A model generated the notes under the pieces. It made no database searches and was not told where the DNA came from. It saw only the letters and a list, made by a program, of their open reading frames with translations. From an uncultured Ruminococcus sp. (GTDB lineage Bacteria; Bacillota; Clostridia; Oscillospirales; CAG-272): a stretch of DNA of 49,587 bases. Every line of letters begins with the position of its first letter. Within the stretch, counting starts at the first letter, position 1. Below, in pieces: positions 23,608-31,607 of the stretch. The translations under genes were made by a program, and so were the position numbers. The stretch is taken from assembly GCA_902782445.1 (NCBI GenBank), contig CACZNC010000023.1:1-49587 (forward strand), read 5' to 3'.

Positions 23608-23636
23608 ATTATACCATTCCGGCGGGGGGATTGCAA
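23608..23636 (-). promoter_or_regulatory. Sigma-A promoter of the nuclease-nrdR cluster
   Basis: TTGCAA (23631-23636), a 17-bp spacer and TATAAT (23608-23613) with TGG extension on the minus strand. Confidence 0.75.
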
Positions 23637-23646
23637 TAGTCCCGGC

Positions 23647-23688
23647 TAAAAAAACGCAAAAACTCCGGGGCGGGAGCTTCCGCGTTTT
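23647..23688 (-). terminator. Terminator downstream of MITE copy 5
   Basis: On the minus strand AAAACGC...CTCC...GGAG...GCGTTTTTTT forms a two-part stem ending in a seven-T run. It would end transcripts of the 24-26 kb acyltransferase operon after they cross the mobile element. Confidence 0.55.
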
Positions 23689-23695
23689 ATGTTCA

Positions 23696-24007
23696 CACTA
23701 TTCCCAATTCAAAAAGCAGACTGTATGGGTTTCGATCGCGGGATGTAGAAGGCGAACGACGGGGTGGGAATACCATATATCCAAACATGACATCAACCCT
23801 CCCACCCCCGAGAATCCCCTTCGGGAATTCTCGCTACCGTCAGCCGTAACATTGAGCTCGCGTGCGATAACTCTGATAAGGTTGGATGGCTATATTGGTG
23901 TGCCAAGGTTTCGACTGTACATTATTGGTATATCTTGTCCCTATCCATTTCAGAAGTTCTTGCCAGGCTTCTTTCAAGAAGCCGCGTCTCCTTTTTTGAA
24001 ATTCGTA
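23696..24007. mobile_element. MITE copy 5, full length with TCA duplication
   Basis: This 312-bp element is flanked by TCA on both sides (23693-23695 and 24008-24010). The right TCA is the TGA stop codon of the downstream minus-strand gene. The left end reads CACTATTCCCAATTCAAAA, a degenerate form of the TACTATTCTC end. The right end is also diverged (AAATTCGTA). The interior contains one 84-bp unit with its hairpin, GAGCTCGCGTGCGATAACTC, and GGCTTCTT/AAGAAGCC. It appears older than copies 3 and 6. Confidence 0.75.
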
Positions 24008-24688
24008 TCAAAGATGCAGCCAGCGGCTCAGTTCCGAGAGGAAATACTTCCCGCGGAACACCACCTGGGAGAGGAGGAGGATGCCCGAGACCGTCATGGA
24101 GATCACGGCGAAATGGGCGTAGAGGCCCGTCATGTGCCCGGTGAAATACAGGATCGCGACGGCGGCGGTCCCCACGAGGGAGATGATGAAATACCCGGCG
24201 AAGGTCGAAAGCCGTCTGCGGTCCGCGATCCCCATGATAAAGTAGTTCAGCGCGAGGAGGGCGGAGAGCGCGGGGAGGACGTAGCCCCAGCTCCACCCGT
24301 GCCATCCCGTCATGCGGTCCCAGATCAGGCAGAGGATCATGCTGATGACAGCCTCCCAGAGAATGCCTTTCGCGATGCTCTTGCGCTTGCGGGCTCCGAT
24401 GTTGACGATGATCCACGCGCAGACCGTCCCGAGCATCAGGATCGTGTAGATCTGCATGTGGGGGATGTAGAGCCGGTGGATGACGTGCACGACGAGGAGG
24501 ATGAGGATCGCCGCGAAGGTCGAGATACGGAAGATGAGGTCGTAGGTCTTCCGGGGCGGGATGTACGGAAAGATCCCGGTGGACTCGGCGGCGTCACCTT
24601 CCGGAGCGTCGGGCAGGCTCCTCCCGCAGAGGGGGCAGCGGCGCCGGATCCCGTCCGTTCTCACGCCGCAGACCGGACATTTCTGCAT
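24008..24688 (-). CDS. Zinc-ribbon integral membrane protein (DUF6320-like)
   Basis: This 226-residue protein begins with a zinc ribbon (CPVCGVRTDGIRRRCPLCG, four Cys) and then has about six membrane helices. This architecture fits the DUF6320 family of Clostridia, which is often found next to acyltransferases like its upstream neighbour. The ATG at 24688 is chosen because it starts right before the ribbon and has AAAGGAG upstream; an in-frame extension to 24763 lacks support. The function is unknown. Its TGA stop is the flank of MITE copy 5. Confidence 0.85.
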   Translation of the reverse strand: MQKCPVCGVRTDGIRRRCPLCGRSLPDAPEGDAAESTGIFPYIPPRKTYDLIFRISTFAAILILLVVHVIHRLYIPHMQIYTILMLGTVCAWIIVNIGARKRKSIAKGILWEAVISMILCLIWDRMTGWHGWSWGYVLPALSALLALNYFIMGIADRRRLSTFAGYFIISLVGTAAVAILYFTGHMTGLYAHFAVISMTVSGILLLSQVVFRGKYFLSELSRWLHL

Positions 24689-24839
24689 GGCAAATCTTCT
24701 CCTTTCCGTCGTGATTTTTTGGGGGTCAGGACATCGCGGTCTCCGGGTCATGGAACGAGGCATTCTCAGCGGCTTCCCGGACGGCTCCCGCTTCCCCGCA
24801 CTTATCGGAAAAAGCGGTGAGTAAGCCGGGTCCCATCCG

Positions 24840-26123
24840 TCACCTCAGATAGTTGCTCGCGACGACGATGTCCTCGTCCACCTTCGCCATGCGCCGGAAG
24901 AAGGCCCGCTCGACCTCGTGCTCGGAGAAGACCGAGGAGAAGGTGAGGGTCATCCGGTCGCCGAAGGTGCACATGCAGAGCTGCCGCGCGGAGCTGGAAT
25001 TGAAGACGTCGAAGCGGCCGACGAACGAGGCGAAGGGTTCCGCCATCGCGATGCGCCCCACGTTCGAGAGGGTGACGGTGCGCCTCTTCATGGACACCCG
25101 CTGGAGACTGCGCATGATGAAATCCTTGAGGAACAGCGGGCAGACGCGGACCACGGGATGCCGCTCCATCTTCACCTGGGAGGCGATCTTCTGCTCCATG
25201 TTCTCCTGGGTGAGCTCCTCCCCGAAGGATTTCTTCACCGACGCCGCGACCTCGGAGAGATCTTCGCTCCCGTCGGTAAAATCATAGGTGATCTGGAAGA
25301 TCCCGAAAAAATTGCGCATGGTCTCGCTCTCGAAATACCGCCGGAGATTGACGGGGAGCGCGACGGCCACGGCCCGGTTCTTCTCGTTCGGGGGCATGGT
25401 GGAGCGGATCGCGAGGATCAGTTCGGCGCAGATGTATTCGGTGACGGTGACGCCGAGGGACTTTGCCGTCCGGTGGACCTTCTCCGCGCTGACCCAGCCC
25501 TCGGTGACGGACTGGCTGAGATCGGGATTCTTCGCCTCCCGGAAGCGGTAGACCTTCTTCTGCTTGGTCCGGTCCCCGAGAAACTCGAAATTGAGGGGGG
25601 AGCCGACGCCCTTTTTGAAGTGCTCGGTGAACCCGTCGGCAGACTGTTCGCGGTCCGGCACGTCGGGGATCTCCACCGCGCTCCGGTCGAACCGGTCGGG
25701 ATGGGAGAGGACGAGATACTGTTCGACGAGATTGCGGAAGAAGACGAAGGCCCCGGTCCCGTCGGTCAGGGCGTGGAACATCTCGAGGTTGATCCGCTTC
25801 CCGTAGCAGGTGACGGAAAACAACAGCCCTCCGGCGTCCCCGTACAGAGGCGAAAGGACGGGCTCGGACTCCTTTTTCACCTCGGGGCGCACGCCGGACG
25901 GCTCCAGATAGTACCAGAACACGCCCCGCCGCACGGTGTCCGTGAACTGGGGAAAATCCTCCAGCGCGCGGGTCAGGGCGGAGGAGAGCAGACCCTCGTC
26001 GATCTCTTCGTTCAGCTCGCAGGAGAGGCGGAAGATCTCGGGATCCTCCGGCGAGGCGAGGGACGGGAAGATCTTCGCCGCGTTATCCAGTTTTTTCCAG
26101 CGGCTCGAACCTGTCTTCCACAT
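24840..26123 (-). CDS. Condensation/alcohol-acetyltransferase-like acyltransferase
   Basis: This 427-residue protein of the CoA-dependent acyltransferase superfamily resembles PapA and condensation enzymes. The catalytic HxxxDG motif is in EMFHALTDGTGAFVF (near residues 114-128). A second structural block is ALPVNLRRYF, and LSNVGRIAM matches the family's late conserved turn. It probably transfers an acyl group from CoA to an alcohol or amine on a lipid or glycan. It lies 151 bp before the zinc-ribbon membrane protein, and the two may act together at the membrane. The substrate is unknown. Confidence 0.85.
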   Translation of the reverse strand: MWKTGSSRWKKLDNAAKIFPSLASPEDPEIFRLSCELNEEIDEGLLSSALTRALEDFPQFTDTVRRGVFWYYLEPSGVRPEVKKESEPVLSPLYGDAGGLLFSVTCYGKRINLEMFHALTDGTGAFVFFRNLVEQYLVLSHPDRFDRSAVEIPDVPDREQSADGFTEHFKKGVGSPLNFEFLGDRTKQKKVYRFREAKNPDLSQSVTEGWVSAEKVHRTAKSLGVTVTEYICAELILAIRSTMPPNEKNRAVAVALPVNLRRYFESETMRNFFGIFQITYDFTDGSEDLSEVAASVKKSFGEELTQENMEQKIASQVKMERHPVVRVCPLFLKDFIMRSLQRVSMKRRTVTLSNVGRIAMAEPFASFVGRFDVFNSSSARQLCMCTFGDRMTLTFSSVFSEHEVERAFFRRMAKVDEDIVVASNYLR

Positions 26124-26189
26124 ATCGGATCCGCCTCCTTTCCCACAGTGTCAAAAAAGTTCCGTCAATAAACTTTTCTTTCGGGTTGA

Positions 26190-26218
26190 TTATACCACAG
26201 TCCGCCGGGTTTTACAAG
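26190..26218 (-). promoter_or_regulatory. Sigma-A promoter of the acyltransferase unit
   Basis: TTGTAA (26213-26218), a 17-bp spacer and TATAAT (26190-26195) with TGTGG extension on the minus strand. Confidence 0.75.
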
Positions 26219-26267
26219 CGCGGGCGGAAGAGCCGAAGAGATTTAACAATTCAGCCAAACCGCCGCC

Positions 26268-26306
26268 AAAATCGGCCGCCGCGTTCTTTCCCGGGATCTG
26301 CGGCGG
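26268..26306 (-). terminator. Probable terminator of the T-box operon
   Basis: On the minus strand CCGCCGC (26300-26306) pairs with GCGGCGG (26276-26282) and is followed by CCGATTTT. It lies past the stop of the third operon gene and before the acyltransferase promoter. Confidence 0.45.
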
Positions 26307-26321
26307 CGGGACTTCCGGTGC

Positions 26322-27347
26322 TCAGAATCTGTATTTTTCGCGGTTTTCGGCGAGGATGCGGTCCCGCTCGAAGCCCCAGATCCTTGCGAAGGCCTGGGCG
26401 GTCTTGGCACGGACCAGATAGGGGTTCTTCGCGCCGTAGTCGTTCGAGATCGAACCGAAGTAGCCCCACGCGATGATGGTGCGGGCTCCGGCGTCGTAGG
26501 CGGCTTCGGTCGCTTCGACGATCTCCTCCTCCATGCCGCGGGGGGTGGCGTAGGTCTGGATCCAGACGTTGTGGTCCTTTCCGAAGGCTGCGGCGGTCTC
26601 GAGAGTCTTCTTCGCGCCTTTGTAGACGAATTCGTAGGGATTGACGCCGCTGTATCCCCAGTACGGGTCGGATCCGATGTTCCCGAGACTCTCGATCCCG
26701 CAGATCCCGCCGAGGTTCGAGAGATTGATCCCGATCCCGTCCGAGAGCATGACGCAGACGGCGTTGTTCAGTCCCTTCGAGGCGGCGTAGTCGCAGATAT
26801 CGCGGAAATAGTCGGCGATGGTGGCGAGGCGGAATTCCTCGGCCTCCGGTGTCAGAGTTTCGGGCATGGGACGGCCGTACTTCTCCTCAAAGGCCTTGCG
26901 GCACAGGGGGCAGGCGCAGGAATACCGTCCGTCCTTCGCGGGCAGGTGGGGTTCGTCCCAGAAGATCGTCTTCGCACCGGTCCACGCGACGGTGTCGATC
27001 CACTCGTGCACGAACCGGCGGAACGACGGCTGTCTCATGCAGGCCCGCACCGGATCGGGAGTACCGTCCGAATAGATCTGGTGGGCTTCCGGATGGTAGG
27101 CGAGAAAATGGGATTTGTCCCCGGGAGGTCCGCCGAGGCCCCAGTTGTCGAGCCAGACTTCGAGCCCGGCCTCCTCCGAGAGCTCGACGATCTCCTTCAT
27201 GACGCGGCAGTGCCGGTCCCAGTCCGTATGGGAGAGCATGTGCACCACGAGGTTCATGTGGTTGTCCGCCATGTCGCGCATGTCCTCGGCGACGTGGTTG
27301 AGCATCCGGCAGCCGTGGTAGGCCGCTCCTGTTCTCAGCTTCTGCAT
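26322..27347 (-). CDS. TIM-barrel-like protein of unknown function (third gene of T-box operon)
   Basis: This 341-residue soluble protein has beta/alpha-barrel-like alternation. Blocks of note are LEVWLDNWGLGG, AKTIFWDEPHLP (Asp-Glu at a likely strand end, as in glycosidase-type barrels), a CACPLC Cys cluster near residue 145, and GARTIIAWGYFGS. I suspect a glycoside-hydrolase-like fold but cannot name a family or assign catalytic residues. The ATG follows AAAGGAGG. It lies 30 bp after the kinase gene with no promoter between, so it should be controlled by the tyrosine T-box upstream. Confidence 0.8.
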   Translation of the reverse strand: MQKLRTGAAYHGCRMLNHVAEDMRDMADNHMNLVVHMLSHTDWDRHCRVMKEIVELSEEAGLEVWLDNWGLGGPPGDKSHFLAYHPEAHQIYSDGTPDPVRACMRQPSFRRFVHEWIDTVAWTGAKTIFWDEPHLPAKDGRYSCACPLCRKAFEEKYGRPMPETLTPEAEEFRLATIADYFRDICDYAASKGLNNAVCVMLSDGIGINLSNLGGICGIESLGNIGSDPYWGYSGVNPYEFVYKGAKKTLETAAAFGKDHNVWIQTYATPRGMEEEIVEATEAAYDAGARTIIAWGYFGSISNDYGAKNPYLVRAKTAQAFARIWGFERDRILAENREKYRF

Positions 27348-27377
27348 GGGTCGTCCTCCTTTCCCGGGCGGGTGAAA

Positions 27378-27968
27378 TTATGTCAGGATGATAAAGTCCG
27401 CTTTTTCCCGGATCCCGAACGCGGCTTCGTACTTCTTTTCATAGGGGATCCATCTCTCCTCGAAGAGTCTCAGCCGTTCGGGGCCGTTGCGCGAGAGGAT
27501 CCGCCGTCTCTGCTCCCCGGGGTCCGTCTCCATGAAGCAGAGGATATCGGCGTAGGCCCCGAAATAGGGATGGGCGGCGTAGGCCCCTTCGATCACCGTC
27601 AGCGGCGCGAGGGGCAGGGTCACGGGATCCCCGACGGTGAAATCCGCGTGACGGATGCGGCCGTATGTGAGGGCGGGCAGGCGGAGGCAGTCGATCACCT
27701 CTGTTTTGAGCCGCTCGTACTGGATCGTCCCGCCGGGCTCGGCGTACCGCTCGGGGGTCCGCATCGGGGCCGGAAGGTAGAAGTCGTCGGTGTGGATCAC
27801 CCTTGCGCCGTACCGCTTTTCGAATTCCGCGGCGAGGGTCGATTTCCCGGAGGCGCAGAACCCGTCGAGGGCGAGAACGAGGGGACGGTCCGCCGACGCT
27901 TTATCCAACAGATCCGTGAGAGGGCCGAGGGACCCCCACCCGTCATAGCGAAGCAGGGTCCCCATCAC
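27378..27968 (-). CDS. Uridine kinase-like P-loop protein (second gene of T-box operon)
   Basis: This 196-residue kinase-fold protein has the P-loop DGFCASGKST (near 35-44), HTDDFYLP with the Asp pair typical of uridine/phosphoribulokinase-type enzymes, and VIEGAYAAHPYF. It lacks the tetramer and GTP regions of canonical Udk, so the phosphate acceptor may be another small molecule. The start is GTG 27968 or the adjacent ATG 27965; either overlaps the ligase stop codon, so translation is coupled. Confidence 0.85.
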   Translation of the reverse strand: MMGTLLRYDGWGSLGPLTDLLDKASADRPLVLALDGFCASGKSTLAAEFEKRYGARVIHTDDFYLPAPMRTPERYAEPGGTIQYERLKTEVIDCLRLPALTYGRIRHADFTVGDPVTLPLAPLTVIEGAYAAHPYFGAYADILCFMETDPGEQRRRILSRNGPERLRLFEERWIPYEKKYEAAFGIREKADFIILT

Positions 27969-29599
27969 CGGGTGGTCTGCTCTTCCACCAGACGGCCGCC
28001 GCAGTAGATCTCGCGGAGCTTCGGCTTTTCGATCTTGCCGGTGGGATTGCGCGGGACGTGGGCGAAGATGATCTTCCGCGGTCTCTTGTAGCGGGGCAGT
28101 TCGGTGCAGAAAGCGTTGACCTCGTCCTCCGTCAGTTCCATGCCCTCCTTGACCTCGATGATGGCCGCGGCGATCTCGCCCAGTCTCTCGTCCGGGAGGC
28201 CGATGACCGCCACGTCCTTGATCTTGTCGTGACGGCGTAGGAAGTCCTCGATCTGCACGGGATAGAGGTTCTCGCCGCCGGTGATGATGACGTCCTTCTT
28301 GCGGTCGACGAGGTAGATGAACCCGTCCGCGTCGCGCTTGGCCATGTCGCCGGTGTAGAGCCAGCCGTCCTTCAGCACTTCGGCCGTGGCGGCGGGATTC
28401 TTATAGTAGCAGGTCATGACGCCGGGGCCCTTGACGATCAGCTCGCCGACCTCGTCGCCTTCCACGGGGGAGCCGTCGGGTCTGACGATCTCCGCCTGCC
28501 AGAGATAGCCCGCCACGCCGATGGCGCCGACCTTTTCGATGTTCTCGACGCCGAGGTGGACGCAGCCGGGGCCGATGGATTCGGACAGGCCGTAGTTGGT
28601 GTCGTACTGGTGGTGGGGGAAGACCTTCTTCCAGCGGCGGATGAGGGACGGGGGCACGGGCTGGGCGCCGATGTGCATGAGCCGCCACTGGTCGAGCCGG
28701 TAGTCTTCGAGCTTGATATCCCCGCGGTCGATGGCGTCGAGGATGTCCTGGGCCCACGGCACGAGGAGCCAGACGATGGTGGCCTTCTCCTGGGAGACCG
28801 CCCGGATGATGCCCTCGGGTGACACGCCGCGCAGGATCACCGCCCGGGAGCCGGAATAGAGGGAGCCGAACCAGTGCATCTTTGCGCCGGTGTGGTAGAG
28901 GGGCGGGATGCAGAGGAAGACGTCGTCTCGGGTCTGACCGTGGTGGTGCTGTTCCACGCGGCAGGCGGTCATGAGGGATTCGTGGTTGTGCAGGATCGCC
29001 TTCGGGAAGCCGGTGGTGCCGGAGGAGAAGTAGATCGCCGCGTCGTCCTCTTCCGTATATTCCACGGCGGGGGCGGTGGAGGAGCAGTAGGTCACGAGGC
29101 GGTCGTAGCTGTCGGCGAATTCGGGGACGTCCTTTCCGACGAAGAACCGGTTTTTCAGCATGGGCAGATCCATGAAGACGGCCTGCACCCGCTCGGTGAA
29201 CTCGGGCCCGAAGATCAGAACGGAGACGTCGGCAAGCTCCGCGCAGTACTTGATCTCGTCGGCGGAATAGCGGTAGTTCATCGGGACGGCAAGGGCGCCG
29301 GTCTTGAGAATGCCGAAGTAGACGGGGAGCCATTCGAGGCAGTTCATGAGCAGGACCGCGACTTTGTCCCCCTTCTTCACGCCCCGGGTGAGCAGAAGAT
29401 TGGCGAAACGGTTGGCCTTGACGTCGAATTCCCGCCATGTCATTTCCCTGCGGTAGCGTTCGCCGGGATTGGCTTCGATCAGGGAGAACTCCCGCCACGT
29501 CAGGTTCGGGTCGGGCTGGTTCTGGGGATTGAGCTCCACGAGCGCGACCTCGTCCGGGTAGAGCTTCGCGTTCCGTTCCAAAAGATCGGTAATGACCAT
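27965..29599 (-). CDS. AMP-binding acyl-CoA ligase under T-box control
   Basis: This 544-residue enzyme of the ANL (acyl-CoA synthetase) superfamily activates a carboxylic acid with ATP and then forms a CoA thioester. The P-loop-like motif FSSGTTGFPK is at 191-200. Others in order are YDTNYGLSES, GWLYTGDMAKRDADGFIYL, DRKKDVIITGGENLYP and the catalytic-lysine segment NPTGKIEKPKLR. Medium-chain, aromatic or hydroxycinnamic acids are all possible substrates. It is the first gene after a tyrosine-type T-box terminator, about 35 bp away, so its level should rise when uncharged tRNA-Tyr accumulates. This suggests a tyrosine-derived acid as substrate, but that is inference. Confidence 0.93.
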   Translation of the reverse strand: MVITDLLERNAKLYPDEVALVELNPQNQPDPNLTWREFSLIEANPGERYRREMTWREFDVKANRFANLLLTRGVKKGDKVAVLLMNCLEWLPVYFGILKTGALAVPMNYRYSADEIKYCAELADVSVLIFGPEFTERVQAVFMDLPMLKNRFFVGKDVPEFADSYDRLVTYCSSTAPAVEYTEEDDAAIYFSSGTTGFPKAILHNHESLMTACRVEQHHHGQTRDDVFLCIPPLYHTGAKMHWFGSLYSGSRAVILRGVSPEGIIRAVSQEKATIVWLLVPWAQDILDAIDRGDIKLEDYRLDQWRLMHIGAQPVPPSLIRRWKKVFPHHQYDTNYGLSESIGPGCVHLGVENIEKVGAIGVAGYLWQAEIVRPDGSPVEGDEVGELIVKGPGVMTCYYKNPAATAEVLKDGWLYTGDMAKRDADGFIYLVDRKKDVIITGGENLYPVQIEDFLRRHDKIKDVAVIGLPDERLGEIAAAIIEVKEGMELTEDEVNAFCTELPRYKRPRKIIFAHVPRNPTGKIEKPKLREIYCGGRLVEEQTTR

Positions 29600-29633
29600 T
29601 GTGTCGTTCCTTTCATAAATCCGGGGGAAAACA

Positions 29634-29931
29634 AAAAACCCCCGCCGAAATTCAGCAGAGGACGGATCAAAGGGTCCGCGGTACCACCTCAGTTTGCCCC
29701 GCTCTCTCGGGCGAAGCCTCCGGGACTATGGGAAAACGCTTCCCGCAAGTCCTGCCCGATAACGGCGGCCACCGTCGCAGCCTACGCGGAACGGACCGGA
29801 GCCCGCTCTTTCGGTGCGCCGCTCGGGAACTGTATTCGGAGGGGATCTCCCAACGGCTCGCACCGACCGCCGTTTCTCTGGAAGGATCGAATCCCGGCCT
29901 ACTTCTGTTCCGTCATGGCGTTTGAATGATT
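29634..29931 (-). promoter_or_regulatory. T-box leader, specifier read as UAC (tyrosine)
   Basis: The minus-strand leader has the conserved T-box AACTGAGGTGGTACCGCG (29676-29695). A terminator follows (CCTCTGCTGAA with TTCGGCGGGGG, then TTTTTT, 29634-29661). Stem I is recognisable. Base pairs CGCC/GGCG and GGAAC/GTTCC frame a specifier loop with AGAAGTA on the 5' side and GAATACA on the 3' side. The distal part CAGAGAAACGGCGG...GGTGCGAGCCG is typical. The codon after GAA is TAC, tyrosine, and TGGT in the T-box bulge fits the A73 discriminator of tRNA-Tyr. Low charged tRNA-Tyr would allow readthrough into the ligase gene. Confidence 0.9.
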
Positions 29932-29937
29932 GAGAGA

Positions 29938-29966
29938 ATTATACCACGGTTCCGGCGGCTTGTCAA
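29938..29966 (-). promoter_or_regulatory. Sigma-A promoter of the T-box leader
   Basis: TTGACA (29961-29966), a 17-bp spacer and TATAAT (29938-29943) on the minus strand. The start is expected near 29931, at the 5' end of the T-box. Confidence 0.85.
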
Positions 29967-29987
29967 GGGGAAAATCCCGCCGCGCTC

Positions 29988-30016
29988 TTTTCAATCCGGG
30001 AAAAATGTGATAGAAT
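29988..30016 (+). promoter_or_regulatory. Sigma-A promoter of the GNAT-GrpB gene
   Basis: TTTTCA (29988-29993), a 17-bp spacer and TAGAAT (30011-30016) with TG extension on the plus strand, back-to-back with the T-box promoter. Confidence 0.65.
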
Positions 30017-30042
30017 GGAAGAAAAAAGCCGAGGTGACCCCC

Positions 30043-31563
30043 ATGAACGAAAGCATTCTTCTCCCCCGTCCCCGGATTTTGCAGACGTACCGGCTGATCC
30101 TGCGCCAGATCCGGGAAAGCGACGCGCCGGACACCGTCCGCATTCTCACGAACTCCCGCTGCGCCGAGACCTATATGCTCCCGGACTATCCCTCCCCAGA
30201 CGACGCCCTCCCCCTCGCCCGCCGTCTCGCCGATCTTTCGGAAAAGACGGAGGCGGAGGACAAGCTCGTTTACGGCGTCGCGCTGCGGGAGGACGACCGG
30301 CTGATCGGCTTTCTGAACGAGGTCGCCCGGGAAGGGGATTCGATGGAGATCGGCTACGTCCTGCACCCGGACTACTGGAACCGCGGGTATATGACGGAGG
30401 CATTCCGGGAGGTGATCGGGATGCTCTTCCGCTGCGGGTACTCCGCCGTCCGGGCCGGGTATTTCGAGGAGAACGCCGCCAGCCGCCGGGTGATGGAGAA
30501 ATGCGGGCTCGGACTCACGGGGGAGAGCGAGGAGATCGACTACCGCGGGAGGAAGCATCGCTGCGTCTACCGGGAGATCCGCAAATTCGGGCGGATGCGC
30601 AAAGCCGTCGCCGTCGTCCCCTATTCGCCCCGATGGAAGGAGGATTTTTCCCTGCTCCGTGATCGGATCGCCGGGGCCGCCGGGACGTTTCTCTCCGCGG
30701 TGGAGCACGTGGGGAGCACCTCCGTCGAAGGGCTGGCGGCGAAACCGATCGTCGACATCGACGCTGTTCTCATAGCTCCGGACCTGTTCCCCGCCGTAAA
30801 GGAAGCCCTCGCCGGGATCGGCTACGAATACGAAGGAGACCGCGGGATCCCGGGGCGGGAGGCGTTCCGGTATGTCGGCGCGGAGATCCTTCCGAAGCAC
30901 AATCTCTACGTCTGCCCGCCGGATTCACCCGAGCTCGCCCGCCATCTGGCGCTCCGGGACTGGCTGAGAGCAAATCCCGCGGGGGCAGAGGCCTACGGAA
31001 GGATCAAGCAGAGAGCCGCGGAGGACTGGCCCTACGAGATCGAGCGGTACATCGAAGCGAAAACGCCCTTCATCGAATCGGTCTACCGCGCGGCAGGACT
31101 GCTCCCCTCCCCCGTCCGTCCCGCCCGGAAAGAGGACGCCGAACGCCTCGCCGAGATCCGGGTCTTCTGTTACCGGACGAACTTTTATCCGGTCTTCCGG
31201 GACGACGGGTACTATTTCGGGGAGCTCTCCGTCTCCGCCCTCGCACAGCACATCCGCGAAAGCGAGGTCTTCCCGGACGCCTACGCGGTCTTCGACGACG
31301 GCGCGGTGAAGGGGTACTGCCGGATCGAGGGGAGCGAGCTGAAAGAACTCTTCGTCGAACCCTGTCTCCAGAACCGGGGGATCGGGGCCGCCCTTCTCGG
31401 GTACGCGATCCGGGAACGCGCCGTCGACTCCCTCTGGGCCCTCGAAGACAACACCCGCGCCCTCCGCTTCTACGCCCGCTTCGGATTCGCCCCCGACGGT
31501 GCGCGCAGGCCCGAGAGCGGCACGGAGCACGATCTGATCCGGCTGACGCGGAACGGGGACTGA
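30043..31563 (+). CDS. GNAT acetyltransferase - GrpB nucleotidyltransferase - GNAT fusion
   Basis: This is a 506-residue three-domain protein. Residues 1-175 are a GNAT acetyltransferase (RLILRQIRESDAPD; acetyl-CoA loop region WNRGYMTEAFREVIG). Residues 180-350 are a GrpB/UPF0157 nucleotidyltransferase-like domain (VAVVPYSPRWKEDF, VEHVGSTSVEGLAAKPIVDI, GREAFRYVG). Residues 355-506 are a second GNAT with LFVEPCLQNRGIGAALLGYA. The ATG at 30043 follows GAGGTG; the open frame from 29926 includes promoter sequence. GrpB domains are related to CoaE-linked nucleotidyltransferases. Acting on one small substrate by two acetylations and a nucleotidyl transfer is a guess. Confidence 0.88.
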   Translation: MNESILLPRPRILQTYRLILRQIRESDAPDTVRILTNSRCAETYMLPDYPSPDDALPLARRLADLSEKTEAEDKLVYGVALREDDRLIGFLNEVAREGDSMEIGYVLHPDYWNRGYMTEAFREVIGMLFRCGYSAVRAGYFEENAASRRVMEKCGLGLTGESEEIDYRGRKHRCVYREIRKFGRMRKAVAVVPYSPRWKEDFSLLRDRIAGAAGTFLSAVEHVGSTSVEGLAAKPIVDIDAVLIAPDLFPAVKEALAGIGYEYEGDRGIPGREAFRYVGAEILPKHNLYVCPPDSPELARHLALRDWLRANPAGAEAYGRIKQRAAEDWPYEIERYIEAKTPFIESVYRAAGLLPSPVRPARKEDAERLAEIRVFCYRTNFYPVFRDDGYYFGELSVSALAQHIRESEVFPDAYAVFDDGAVKGYCRIEGSELKELFVEPCLQNRGIGAALLGYAIRERAVDSLWALEDNTRALRFYARFGFAPDGARRPESGTEHDLIRLTRNGD

Positions 31564-31607
31564 ACGCCCGGCATAATGCCCGGATTCCCCGATTCTCCGC
31601 GACCGGC

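Noticed and set aside
28000..29599. Apparent duplication TWREF...TWREF near the N-terminus of the CoA ligase
   Set aside because: Considered as a tandem insertion, but I recall similar ligases of Clostridia carrying the same N-terminal segment, so it is probably a family trait.
29926..30042. Extended start of the GNAT-GrpB-GNAT protein
   Set aside because: The extension covers the -35 and -10 boxes. The ATG at 30043 follows GAGGTG and starts the GNAT domain.
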